Shown: one piece after another, positions 27,915 to 37,018 of the stretch
Layout of the letters: each line of letters begins with the position of its first letter
Position numbering within the stretch: the stretch's first letter is position 1
Assembly: GCA_018267725.1 (NCBI GenBank)
Contig: JAFDXY010000006.1
Location: 1 to 64,000 of the forward strand
DNA from: Bacteroidota bacterium
GTDB lineage: Bacteria > Bacteroidota > Bacteroidia > Chitinophagales > Chitinophagaceae
DNA: 64,000 nucleotides
Reading direction: 5' to 3'
The notes under the pieces: model-generated
Databases searched by the model: none
The model's input: the letters and a program-made list of their open reading frames with translations, nothing else
What the model was told of the DNA's origin: nothing
Translations under genes and position numbers: made by a program

Positions 27915-30900
27915 TTGGCTATATGGCTTGATACATTAAAAAAATTAAGACGTTTTGCATTTAGCATAATTGCATTTTTATTAATTGTTTATGTACTTAT
28001 TCAAACAAGTTTTTTTCAAAATTGGGTTGTGGGTATTGCAACTAATAAATTATCAAAAGCATTAGGAACAGAAGTTCGCATAAAAAAAATAAGTTTTTCT
28101 TTATTAGATAAACTAAATCTTGAAGGAACATTAGTTAGAGATAAACAAAAAGATACTATTTTATATGCAGGCAGTTTAAAAGTAAGAATTACCGATTGGT
28201 TTATTTTTAAAGATAAAGCCGATATAAGTTTTTTAGGTTTAGAAGATGCAGTTGTAAAACTGCAACGAAAAGATTCTGTATGGAATTATCAGTTTATTGT
28301 CAATCATTTCTCATCTCCATCTAAAAAAACAAAACAACCTTCAACAAATAAAAATGATTTAACTATCAACATTAAAAAAGTTGATTTAAAAAATATTTCA
28401 TTCTTAGAAAATGATTTATGGCGTGGCGAAAAAATGGTTGGAAGAATAGGCAGCCTTGCATTAGATGCCGAACAAATAAATACAACTACCAATACCTTTA
28501 ACATTAATTCGTTAATAATAGATAATCCTTATTTTGCTTTATATGATTTTAAAGGTTTACGCCCCGATAGTTTAAAACCAAAGCCAACAATAGATACAGG
28601 TTTATTGCTAAATCCATCTAACATGTTGGTAAGATTAAAACAGTTAAGTATAACCAACGGAACATTTACCAACAGTGCAGATAATAATAAGCCCGTAAAA
28701 CATTTTGATGGTGCACACATACTATTTAGCAACATTAATGCAACATTTAATAACCTTCATTTAACAAAAGATACGTTGCGTACAGAAATGAATTTAGCAA
28801 CAAAAGAACGCAGCGGATTAGAAGTAAAAAAGTTTGATGCACATGTAAAAATTACTCCGCAAATAATGGAGTTTGCTAAATTAAATTTACAAACCAACAA
28901 AAGCCATTTAAGAAATTATTATGCTATGAAGTTTCATCATTTTAATGATGATTTTGCAGAGTATGTTACCAATGTTGTTATGGATGCATCTTTTAAAGAT
29001 TCAAAAGTTAATAGCGATGATATTGCTTTTTTTGCACCCGAATTAAAAAGTTGGAAAAAAGAAATAATACTTTCAGGATATTTTAACGGCACAGTTTCAA
29101 ACTTTAATATAAAAAATTTATTTGCATCTGCCGGAAGCCAAACTTATGCCAGCGGAAACCTTGCTATGAAAGGCCTACCTTATATTAATAAAACAAATAT
29201 TAATTTTAATAATGCCGTAATAAAAACCAATTATAACGATGTTGCCATTTTTGCACCTGTTGTAAAAAATATTCAGTCGCCCAACTTAGCAGCATTAGGT
29301 AATGTTTTATTCAAAGGAAATTTTAACGGCACTATCAATAATTTTTTTGCACAAGGAAATGCAAGTACTAATATAGGTGCATTTACCGCCAACGTAAATA
29401 TGAAGTTGCCCAAACAGGCCGATGCAGTTTACAACGGTGCTTTAACAACCAATCAATTTAATATTGGAAAATTTTTAGATGAACCCAGTTTAGGCAATGT
29501 AACTTTTAACGGAAAAATAGATGGTAGCAGCTTTGCTTTAGAAAGATTAAAAACTAATATTCAAGGAAAAGTTACCACATTAGATTTTAATAATTATACT
29601 TATTCAAACATTGATGCATCGGGTACATTTCAGAAAAAAGCTTTTTCAGGAGAATTAAATATTGGCGATACTAATTTGAATTTTAAAAGCCATGTTGATG
29701 TTGATTTATCGAAAGAAGAACCTGTATTTAATATTTTAGGCGATTTAAACAATTCTAATCTTTATCTGTTAAACTTCACACCAAAAAGATTAAACGTAAC
29801 AGGGTTACTTGACGTAAATTTTACCGGAAAAAATATTGATAAATTTTTAGGTTCTGCCAAACTTTTAAACGCCTATCTGCAAAGTGATTATGGCGAATTA
29901 AGTTTCGATTCGTTAAGCATTACTTCTTTTGTAGATGTAACCAAACATTTACAAATTGCAACTAACGATTTTACTGCAAACATAGATGGTAAATTTAATA
30001 TATTAGATTTACCTAAAAGTTTTCAAACATTTTTAAATCGTTACTATCCATCTTATTTTAGTGCTCCAAGTTCCATACCTCCTAATCAAAATTTTACAGT
30101 TTCGGTAAACACAGGTTATATAGAACCATATCTTCAATTATTCGATAAAAATATTCAAGGTTTAGAAAATGTTCAAATAACGGGTGAAGTAAATACAAGT
30201 AAAAATGCCATCAATTTATTTGTAAATATTCCCTATGCAAAATATAAAACTTATACTTTAAACGATGCAGTTATTAAAGGCCGTGGTTCGTTAGATAGTA
30301 TTACTTTAACAACAGATATTTCTTCGTTTGAATTGAGTGATAGTTTAATGTTTCCGCAAATACATTTATCTGTAAAAGCAGCAAACGATCATTCGGTTGT
30401 TTCTTTAAAAACCAATACAGGAAACACTTTTAACGAGGCAAGTATTAATGCAGATGTATATACTTTAAATGATGGTGTACGCATTCATTTTAATCCATCT
30501 TCATTTATTTTAAATGAAAAAAATTGGTCTTTAGAAAAACAAGGAGAAGTTGTAATAAGAAAAAATTTCGTTTCAACACAAAATGTAAAATTCTCTCAAG
30601 GCTTTCAAGAAATTGTTGTTGAAACAGAAGAAGAAGATGGTGGTAACGTAAACAATTTAATTGTAAAATTAAAAGATATAGTGTTGGGAGATATTACTGC
30701 ATTAATTATGAAAAACCCAAAACTTGAAGGTTTGTTAAATGGCTCTATTTACTTACGAGATTTTTTTGGAAAGTTTAATATTGAAACAAATTTAAAAACA
30801 ACACAATTTTTTTATAACAACGATTCTGTAGGTGTTGTAAACATTACAGGTGGTTACAACAGCAAATCAGGTAAAGTAACATTTAAAGGCACTGCACCTA

Positions 30901-32723
30901 ATAAAGATTATAAATTTGATTTTGATGGAAGTTATAACACCAAAGATTCTGCAACAACTCCTTTAGCTGTTACTATTAATTTAGATAACAGTAAAATTAC
31001 CATAGTTCAAGAATTTTTAGAAGGCATTTTTAGTAATGTAAAAGGCTATGCAACCGGAAAACTTTCTATAAGCGGAAACCCATCATCTCCTAATTTGCTT
31101 GGTAGGCTTGCATTACACGATGCTTCGCTAAAAGTAGATTATACACAAGTAACTTATAAAATTGATAGTGCCGATATTGCATTTGAACAAGATGGAATAA
31201 ATTTTGGAAAATTTGTTGTGCATGATTCATTAAAAAATTCAGGAATAGTTACGGGCAAATTATACGAGCAAGGATTTAAAAACATGAATTTCGATTTTGA
31301 TCTTGCAACTGATAAATTATTATTAATTGATACCAAAGCAAAAGATAATAAACAGTTTTACGGTAAAGCCATTGGTAAAGCCAACCTTAGTTTTAAAGGG
31401 CCTGAAACAGATGCAAAAATGACAATAACCGCAGAAGCTACAGATGCTTCTCACATTTCAATACAAAGCACAGAAAGTAAAGAAAGTGGAGATGCGGATT
31501 TTATTGTATTTAAAAAAATTGGTATTACTCAAGCAGATACATCGGCCAATAAAAATTTTAACTTAACTGTAGATTTAGATGTTACTGCCAATAACAAAGT
31601 TGATATAGATGTGATTTTAGATGAATTAACTGGTGATGTAATTAAAGCCAAAGGAAGTGGAAGATTAAAAATTAAAGCAGGCACTATTGAGCCTTTAACC
31701 ATTAAAGGAAGGTATGATATTGAAAGTGGAAAATATGATTTTAATTTTCAATCGTTTATAAGAAAACCTTTTATTTTAAAGCCCGATGCAGGTAATTATA
31801 TTGAATGGAACGGAGATCCTTTTAACGCAGATATTCATATTACAGCACAATACACAGCAGAAAATGTAAGCGTAAGTGATTTAATAGGAAATCAATCTGT
31901 AGGTGCTAACAGTAGTAGTAAATCTTATCGCGGGCAAGTTTATATTATAGCTTTATTAACCAATAAATTAAGCAGACCGGATATTAATTTTTCGTTTGAT
32001 TTTCCACAAGGTAGTCCGTTAAAAAACGATGCAAGTTTTACTGCTTTTATGAATAGAATTGAAAAAGATAATAATGAAGTATTAAAGCAGGTTACTTATT
32101 TAATTGTATTTAATTCATTTGCACCTTATGGAGATGTTGCTTCGGGCGGAGCTGCTGTAAACATTACATCGTTAGGTGTAAATTCATTATCGCAAGTTGT
32201 TGCAAAATATATAAATAATATTGTATCTGATGCTATTTACAAATTAACAAAAACAAAAAATTTAAAAGTAGATGTAGGTGCTTATGTATATAGCAGCTCT
32301 GAGTTAGCAGTGCAACAACAAGGTGCAACAGTTAATGGCCCCTTAGATAGAAGCAGATTAAATTTTAGATTAGGTTATAGTTTTTTAAATGAAAAAGTGA
32401 TTGTAACATTTGGTAACGATTTTGATTTTGGTGTAGCTGCTACGCAAGCAGGAAGTTTTCAGTGGTTACCCGATTTAAATGTTGAGTTTGTTTTAATAAG
32501 AGATAATAACCGTAATGAAAGATTAGGTGCATTAATTTTTAGTAAAACAAGTGCAGATGCCAATGGTATTGCTTTTGGGAAAGTAAATCGCCAAGGTGTG
32601 GGTTTATCTTATAAAAGAGATTTTGAACAACTATTTAAAAACAAAACAAAAACAGAAGCTAAAAAAGAAGAAGAAGTTCAATTTAAAAAAGTTGGTGCAG
32701 ATTCAACCAATAATAAAAAATAA
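27915..32723 (+). CDS. tamB: TamB-like translocation/assembly protein (DUF490)
   Basis: Very large (about 1602 residues) inner-membrane-anchored periplasmic protein of the AsmA/TamB superfamily, which bridges inner and outer membranes and is linked to lipid transport or outer-membrane protein assembly. After a membrane helix (FAFSIIAFLLIVYVL) come FFQNWVVG...LSKALGTEVRIKKISFS, the usual TamB opening, then about 1100 residues of beta-rich repeats and a C-terminal DUF490-like end (KVNRQGVGLSYKRDFEQL). No ATG fits: the start given is a TTG, and the frame is open back to 27759 with only CTG (27771) as an alternative. No tamA is adjacent. The first residues are therefore uncertain. Confidence 0.85.
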   Translation: MAIWLDTLKKLRRFAFSIIAFLLIVYVLIQTSFFQNWVVGIATNKLSKALGTEVRIKKISFSLLDKLNLEGTLVRDKQKDTILYAGSLKVRITDWFIFKDKADISFLGLEDAVVKLQRKDSVWNYQFIVNHFSSPSKKTKQPSTNKNDLTINIKKVDLKNISFLENDLWRGEKMVGRIGSLALDAEQINTTTNTFNINSLIIDNPYFALYDFKGLRPDSLKPKPTIDTGLLLNPSNMLVRLKQLSITNGTFTNSADNNKPVKHFDGAHILFSNINATFNNLHLTKDTLRTEMNLATKERSGLEVKKFDAHVKITPQIMEFAKLNLQTNKSHLRNYYAMKFHHFNDDFAEYVTNVVMDASFKDSKVNSDDIAFFAPELKSWKKEIILSGYFNGTVSNFNIKNLFASAGSQTYASGNLAMKGLPYINKTNINFNNAVIKTNYNDVAIFAPVVKNIQSPNLAALGNVLFKGNFNGTINNFFAQGNASTNIGAFTANVNMKLPKQADAVYNGALTTNQFNIGKFLDEPSLGNVTFNGKIDGSSFALERLKTNIQGKVTTLDFNNYTYSNIDASGTFQKKAFSGELNIGDTNLNFKSHVDVDLSKEEPVFNILGDLNNSNLYLLNFTPKRLNVTGLLDVNFTGKNIDKFLGSAKLLNAYLQSDYGELSFDSLSITSFVDVTKHLQIATNDFTANIDGKFNILDLPKSFQTFLNRYYPSYFSAPSSIPPNQNFTVSVNTGYIEPYLQLFDKNIQGLENVQITGEVNTSKNAINLFVNIPYAKYKTYTLNDAVIKGRGSLDSITLTTDISSFELSDSLMFPQIHLSVKAANDHSVVSLKTNTGNTFNEASINADVYTLNDGVRIHFNPSSFILNEKNWSLEKQGEVVIRKNFVSTQNVKFSQGFQEIVVETEEEDGGNVNNLIVKLKDIVLGDITALIMKNPKLEGLLNGSIYLRDFFGKFNIETNLKTTQFFYNNDSVGVVNITGGYNSKSGKVTFKGTAPNKDYKFDFDGSYNTKDSATTPLAVTINLDNSKITIVQEFLEGIFSNVKGYATGKLSISGNPSSPNLLGRLALHDASLKVDYTQVTYKIDSADIAFEQDGINFGKFVVHDSLKNSGIVTGKLYEQGFKNMNFDFDLATDKLLLIDTKAKDNKQFYGKAIGKANLSFKGPETDAKMTITAEATDASHISIQSTESKESGDADFIVFKKIGITQADTSANKNFNLTVDLDVTANNKVDIDVILDELTGDVIKAKGSGRLKIKAGTIEPLTIKGRYDIESGKYDFNFQSFIRKPFILKPDAGNYIEWNGDPFNADIHITAQYTAENVSVSDLIGNQSVGANSSSKSYRGQVYIIALLTNKLSRPDINFSFDFPQGSPLKNDASFTAFMNRIEKDNNEVLKQVTYLIVFNSFAPYGDVASGGAAVNITSLGVNSLSQVVAKYINNIVSDAIYKLTKTKNLKVDVGAYVYSSSELAVQQQGATVNGPLDRSRLNFRLGYSFLNEKVIVTFGNDFDFGVAATQAGSFQWLPDLNVEFVLIRDNNRNERLGALIFSKTSADANGIAFGKVNRQGVGLSYKRDFEQLFKNKTKTEAKKEEEVQFKKVGADSTNNKK

Positions 32724-32724
32724 T

Positions 32725-32745
32725 TTAAGTTATACAAGCACTTAA
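32725..32745 (+). terminator. Short hairpin between convergent tamB and bioF
   Basis: Inverted repeat ttaagt / acttaa with a 9-base loop, followed on the plus strand by cttttt. It would end the tamB transcript. The stem is only 6 bp and AT-rich; it overlaps the bioF stop codon on the other strand. Confidence 0.3.
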
Positions 32746-33830
32746 CTTTTTAAAATAGTAATAAGTGTATCTACTTCATTTATTGTATTAAAAGCATGTA
32801 AAACAATTCTTAATCTTTCTTTTCCTTTAGGCACCGTTGGATATAAAATTGCACGAACATCTAAATTATTTTCTTGTAATTTCTTTGCTAAACTTCTTGC
32901 TTCTTCATTTCCTTTTATAATTACAACTTGAATTGGTGTTTGAGAAATAAGTTTTACATAATTTATTGGGGCTGATTGAAATTGTTGAATTAATTGCTGC
33001 AAATGTTTTCGTTCTGGTTGCATTGCAGGAAATAATTCGTAACTTTTTTTAATAACGGCAACTGCATGTGGCGGCAAAGCCGTAGTATAAATAAAACTTC
33101 TTGAAAAATTTATTAAATAATTTTTTAATGTAACAGAACCCAATACCACTGCACCATGGCAGCCGCAAGCTTTACCAAATGTATGCACCCTTGCAAAAAT
33201 TTTATTTTGTAATTGTAATAATTGAACAAGCCCCTCTCCTTTTTCTCCAACAACACCTGTTGCATGTGCTTCATCTACAATTAAGTTTGCATTGTATGTT
33301 TTGCACAATACAACAATTTCTTGCAATGGACAAAAATCTCCATCCATACTAAATACACTTTCGGTTACAACAAATACGTTGCTAGTTGCATGTTGCAATT
33401 TTTTTTCTAAATCTTGCGTATCATTATGTAAAAAAGAAAAAGATTGTGCAAACGACAATCTAATTCCGTCTCTAATAGATGCATGAGCTAATGAATCGTA
33501 AATAACGGTATCGCCTTTTTGCGGAACAGATGAAAGTAAACCAATATTTGCATCGTAACCGGAATTAAAAATTAATGCTGCTTCGCTTTTATGAAAGTTG
33601 GCAATTTGTTGTTCAACTTCTTCAATTAATTTGTAATTGCCTGCCAATAAACGCGAACCTGTTGAACCTGTTGAGAAATAATTATTTTCAAGCGTTAGTA
33701 AATTATTTTTTTCAATACCTAAATAATCGTTTGAACAGAAATCAATTTTATTTTCGTTCAGCGTTAATTTACGAAAAGCATTTTGTTGTTTTCGTTCTTG
33801 TAATTTTTTATCTAAAAAATTTTCGTTCAT
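32742..33830 (-). CDS. bioF: 8-amino-7-oxononanoate synthase-like transferase
   Basis: PLP-dependent alpha-oxoamine synthase, 362 residues from the ATG at 33830 (MNENFLDKKLQER). Family motifs: GSTGSRLLAGN, FNSGYDANIG, DSLAHASIRDG, VDEAHATGVVG and HTFGKACGCHGA, whose Lys binds PLP. BioF joins pimeloyl-ACP/CoA with alanine in biotin synthesis. No other bio gene is nearby, and close relatives (2-amino-3-ketobutyrate ligase, serine palmitoyltransferase) share the motifs; the length fits BioF better than serine palmitoyltransferase. An upstream in-frame ATG at 33866 is rejected because it reads into the flanking repeat region. Confidence 0.75.
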   Translation of the reverse strand: MNENFLDKKLQERKQQNAFRKLTLNENKIDFCSNDYLGIEKNNLLTLENNYFSTGSTGSRLLAGNYKLIEEVEQQIANFHKSEAALIFNSGYDANIGLLSSVPQKGDTVIYDSLAHASIRDGIRLSFAQSFSFLHNDTQDLEKKLQHATSNVFVVTESVFSMDGDFCPLQEIVVLCKTYNANLIVDEAHATGVVGEKGEGLVQLLQLQNKIFARVHTFGKACGCHGAVVLGSVTLKNYLINFSRSFIYTTALPPHAVAVIKKSYELFPAMQPERKHLQQLIQQFQSAPINYVKLISQTPIQVVIIKGNEEARSLAKKLQENNLDVRAILYPTVPKGKERLRIVLHAFNTINEVDTLITILKS

Positions 33831-33851
33831 TTTTGCAAAGTAATACAATAA

Positions 33852-33944
33852 CGTCATTGCGAACACAGTGAAGCAATCTGTACCTTGTATTTCTAAGATG
33901 AGTTTGTTTAAAACATGGATTGCTTCGTTTTACTCGCAATGACG
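33852..33944. repeat. REP-like inverted-repeat element
   Basis: Two 27-base arms, 33852-33878 and 33918-33944, are inverted copies matching at 22 of 27 positions, with identical ends (cgtcattgcga ... gaagcaatc) and a 39-base loop. The core words GTCATTGCGA and GAAGCAATC are those of dispersed intergenic repeats I know from Bacteroidota and Proteobacteria genomes. GC content is visibly above the surroundings. It lies in the 192-bp gap between the divergent bioF and miaE genes and could fold into a stem of about 27 bp with mismatches. Confidence 0.75.
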
Positions 33945-33961
33945 AGTAATGAACAAAGCGT

Positions 33962-34016
33962 ACAAGTGTGCGACGCAACAAAAGTTTAATAGAAATTAAA
34001 AAGCTAAGTACAAAAA
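33962..34016 (+). repeat. Dispersed two-block repeat, copy 1
   Basis: Contains acaagtgtgcgacgcaa (33962-33978) and gctaagtacaaaaa (34003-34016). Both blocks occur, in reverse complement and in the same relative order, at 51470-51524; the spacer between them differs (24 bases in each copy but different sequence). It lies 5 bp ahead of the miaE start codon, so it forms the miaE leader. Confidence 0.7.
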
Positions 34017-34021
34017 ATATT

Positions 34022-34633
34022 ATGAAAGAATTATCTCAAGACACAAAAAATATTTTAGGATTACAATTACCAACCGACCCGCGTTGGGTTAATTTAGCCG
34101 GCATTTCTATTGAAGCAATTTTAACAGACCACGCATACTGCGAACAAAAAGCAGCCACTACTTGCATATCGTACATACAACGTTACAGCAATAGAGAAAA
34201 AATGGTTGCAGCATTGGCTCCTATTGTAACAGAAGAGTGGGGGCATTTTAGATTAGTGTTGAATGAATTACATAAACGTGGTTTAAAATTAGGCAAGCAA
34301 CGCAAAGATGAATATGTAAATAAATTATTATTGTTTACTCAAAAAGGTGGAAATGAAGAAGGAAGGTTTTTAGATGAAATGCTTGCTATGGCTATGATTG
34401 AAGCGAGGAGTTGTGAACGTTTTAAAAGATTAAGTGAAGGCTTGAATGATAATTATATGAAAAAATTTTACAGGCGTTTTATGGAAAGCGAAGCAGGGCA
34501 TTACACTTTATTTATTGAATTGGCAGAACACTATATTGATAAAGAAAAAGTTAGAAAACGTTGGAATGAGTGGCTTGCTTACGAAACTGATATTATAAAA
34601 AAATTAGAAGTAAGAGGAGATAGAATTCATTAA
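34022..34633 (+). CDS. miaE: tRNA-(ms2io6A)-hydroxylase MiaE
   Basis: Di-iron monooxygenase that hydroxylates the isopentenyl side chain of 2-methylthio-N6-isopentenyladenosine at position 37 of tRNAs reading U-initial codons. The 203-residue protein has the ferritin-like four-helix iron ligands: EEWGHF (ExxH), EARSCERF and ESEAGHY (ExxH). I use the ATG at 34022 (MKELSQDTKN...), which matches family N-termini; the earlier ATG at 33968 lies inside the repeat. The stop overlaps the convergent GSCFA gene by 4 bp. Confidence 0.9.
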   Translation: MKELSQDTKNILGLQLPTDPRWVNLAGISIEAILTDHAYCEQKAATTCISYIQRYSNREKMVAALAPIVTEEWGHFRLVLNELHKRGLKLGKQRKDEYVNKLLLFTQKGGNEEGRFLDEMLAMAMIEARSCERFKRLSEGLNDNYMKKFYRRFMESEAGHYTLFIELAEHYIDKEKVRKRWNEWLAYETDIIKKLEVRGDRIH

Positions 34634-35628
34634 TGTGATGCGTTAAAATAATTTATTTCTTCTTCAAAATTTATATGCGGATATTTTTCTTGTAAGTGTT
34701 TAGCTTTTTCGAGATAAGTATTTAAAAATTTTTTATGTTGTTGTGTTAAAGAATTAAATGGTTTGTGTTTATAAGCAATATTTATTTCTGCAATATGTTT
34801 CATTAATTCTTTTGCTTGGTTGTTTATGCAAGCATCTGTTAATTTGCTCCAAACATATTCTGTAGCTGCATAATTTGGATGTACTAAGTCTTCTGCATAA
34901 AAACGATAATCGCGTAAATCATCAATAACCAATTCATACGCAGGAAAATAATAAAGTTTAGAAAGTTTTTCAATTAAGCCATGCACAGCTTGTATTAATA
35001 CGGCTTTGCTGCGATTGTTATTAATTACACCTTCACGCAAATGTCTTACCGGACTTATAGTAAAAATTACTTTAATATTTTTATTAAAGCCTCCTAATTG
35101 ATCTAACATAGTTCCTAATACTGCTTCTACTTGTGCAGGGTTCATTAATCTTTTATCAAACCAATCGGCAGGAGCTTTATGGTTATTGGCTGCAACGGTA
35201 CCGGCTTTTGCGTTGGTGGCTTTATCTGTTAAAGTGTAAACCCATGCCGAGCCTAAAGTGATGAATAAATAATCTGCTTGTTTTAAATATTCATGTGCAG
35301 TATTTATAGAATTATTTATTTTGTTAATTGCATTTTGTGCAGTTGTACCTGAATAACGACTATGATGTTGCCAACTATGCCACGTTTCATTTAATTCAAA
35401 CAAATCGGTTGCTGTGTATTGTTTTTGTTGAATAATATTAATTAATGCTTCGGCAACAGAAACAGGATTAAATAAAATTCCATTAGGGTTTTCTAAAACA
35501 GAAAATTTGTGTTGCTTAAACTTCTCTCCAATATTTTCTGTAAAACAACTTCCTATTAAAAAAAGCTTATGTTGATGATTGATAGAAGGTTCTAACTTTT
35601 TTATATCGAATTCAAAATGAAATTTCAT
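34630..35628 (-). CDS. GSCFA domain protein
   Basis: 332 residues. The defining motif near residue 25 reads FLIGSCFTENIG. GSCFA proteins belong to the SGNH/GDSL-like hydrolase clan; GSCF supplies the Ser-containing block, and a downstream DLVHPNYAATEYVW holds the D-x-x-H-P block that would supply Asp and His. The natural substrate is unknown; esterase activity on glycans or lipids is an inference from fold. No signal peptide, so cytosolic. Stand-alone gene between miaE and the sialidase. Confidence 0.85.
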   Translation of the reverse strand: MKFHFEFDIKKLEPSINHQHKLFLIGSCFTENIGEKFKQHKFSVLENPNGILFNPVSVAEALINIIQQKQYTATDLFELNETWHSWQHHSRYSGTTAQNAINKINNSINTAHEYLKQADYLFITLGSAWVYTLTDKATNAKAGTVAANNHKAPADWFDKRLMNPAQVEAVLGTMLDQLGGFNKNIKVIFTISPVRHLREGVINNNRSKAVLIQAVHGLIEKLSKLYYFPAYELVIDDLRDYRFYAEDLVHPNYAATEYVWSKLTDACINNQAKELMKHIAEINIAYKHKPFNSLTQQHKKFLNTYLEKAKHLQEKYPHINFEEEINYFNASH

Positions 35629-35673
35629 ACTGCAAATTTCATGAATTGAAATGAATTATGCTAAGGATACTAT

Positions 35674-36900
35674 TTACTGCGTTGGTATTTGGCTGTATTT
35701 AACCGATATAAATGTAATTGTACCATAATTATTTGCTTCGTAAAGAATGCCAATATGATCATTTGGTAAGGCTACAATATCTGAATAAGCTGCAGCACCG
35801 TTATCGGCAACGTAGGCTTGTGTCCAAGTTTTGCCATTAGTAAAGCTTTGCCTTAATCCTAACATTGCTCTTTGAAAACTGGGACTTACAGGATTACAAA
35901 ACAATAAAACTTTATTTCCAACAGCAGTTGTGTAATTTAACATAGAGCCTTCACAAACAGGATCTATTAAATACGAATTCCATGAAGTAAGCCAATTTGT
36001 GGTATTATTTAAATTGCCAATAGTATCATAAGAAAGAATACGTTGTTTTGCAGGATCATATTGATCTCTTGAATTTAATAAAACACCTCCTCCGGGTAAT
36101 TCTGCTGCAGTAGTTTCATCTGATTGCAAAAGAACATCGGGCGATAATTTAAAACTTGCTCCATGATCATCAGTATAAAAAGCGGCAGCATAATTTGTTT
36201 TGTTAGAAAAAATTCCATGATTAATTGGAACAACTAATCTTCCTGCATGAGCTCCTTGCGTCATTTGCAATGCATGCCCCGGTCCGGTTGCATAAGCTGT
36301 CCATTGCATAGGATCGGTATATGCAGGATTAAATGTTGGTTGATAAGGATGACTTACTTGCAACGTAATATTTACGGGACTTGACCAAGTAATGCCATTG
36401 TCTACACTTGTTACATACAACACTTCTCTAACACCATTTAAGTTGGTAACATTTGCTTGTGTGTTATTTCCAATACAATAAAAAAGGAATATTCTTCCTT
36501 GCGGGTAGCGAGAGTCGTACATATCTACCACAGGCGTTGGGTTGCCTGCTTGCAAACTTCCGTTCTGAGCAACTATTTGCGGAGTACTCCAATGTTTTCC
36601 ATTATCAGTACTTCTGCTTAGTAAAATTTTTATATTACCAAAATCTGCAGAACCGTTCACTCTTCCTTCTACAAATGCCAACAAACTTCCATCTGATGCT
36701 TTTATTATTGCAGGTATTCTATAAGAACCATAGCCACCTAACCCAGAACTAACAAGTGTTGAAGAAAATAATAATGTATCTACTGGCGGTGTGGGCGTAG
36801 GAGTTGGCGTTGGAGAAGATGTATCATTATTTTTTGAACAAGAAATAATTGTTGTTACAACCATAATAGAAACCAGTAACTTAAAGCTGCGAGCTAACAT
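35674..36900 (-). CDS. Sialidase-like lipoprotein (GH33)
   Basis: 408 residues. The lipoprotein signal ends in IISC (Cys21), followed by a disordered Thr-Pro linker (TPTPTPTP). The six-bladed propeller is marked by the N-terminal arginine motif YRIPAII (Arg61 region) and Asp boxes SRSTDNGKHW, TSVDNGITW, YTDDHGASF and SFTNGKTW. The nucleophile and acid/base region includes ELPGGGVLLNSRDQYD. Expected to remove terminal sialic acids from host or environmental glycans at the cell surface. No sialic acid uptake or catabolic genes (nan) are nearby, so it may serve only to trim glycans. Confidence 0.88.
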   Translation of the reverse strand: MLARSFKLLVSIMVVTTIISCSKNNDTSSPTPTPTPTPPVDTLLFSSTLVSSGLGGYGSYRIPAIIKASDGSLLAFVEGRVNGSADFGNIKILLSRSTDNGKHWSTPQIVAQNGSLQAGNPTPVVDMYDSRYPQGRIFLFYCIGNNTQANVTNLNGVREVLYVTSVDNGITWSSPVNITLQVSHPYQPTFNPAYTDPMQWTAYATGPGHALQMTQGAHAGRLVVPINHGIFSNKTNYAAAFYTDDHGASFKLSPDVLLQSDETTAAELPGGGVLLNSRDQYDPAKQRILSYDTIGNLNNTTNWLTSWNSYLIDPVCEGSMLNYTTAVGNKVLLFCNPVSPSFQRAMLGLRQSFTNGKTWTQAYVADNGAAAYSDIVALPNDHIGILYEANNYGTITFISVKYSQIPTQ

Positions 36901-36958
36901 ATTAATAATAATTTAAATAAACTATATTCTTTAAAGTTTCAACAGTATAATTATGCAG

Positions 36959-36966
36959 CAAAATTA
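36959..36966 (-). promoter_or_regulatory. Candidate sialidase promoter, -7 box
   Basis: Minus-strand TAATTTTG matches TAnnTTTG and lies 58 bp before the sialidase start codon, giving a leader of about 50 bases. No -33 element was recognised. The gap to the upstream HMG-CoA lyase gene is 118 bp, so a promoter is expected here. Confidence 0.3.
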
Positions 36967-37018
36967 TTTTGAATGTTGGTATATTAATGCTTAAAAGATG
37001 ATTAAAATATTATTTACA

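Noticed and set aside
36783..36813. Short tandem GGCGTA/GGAGTT-like repeat in the sialidase gene
   Set aside because: It encodes the Thr-Pro linker after the lipobox, an ordinary low-complexity linker.
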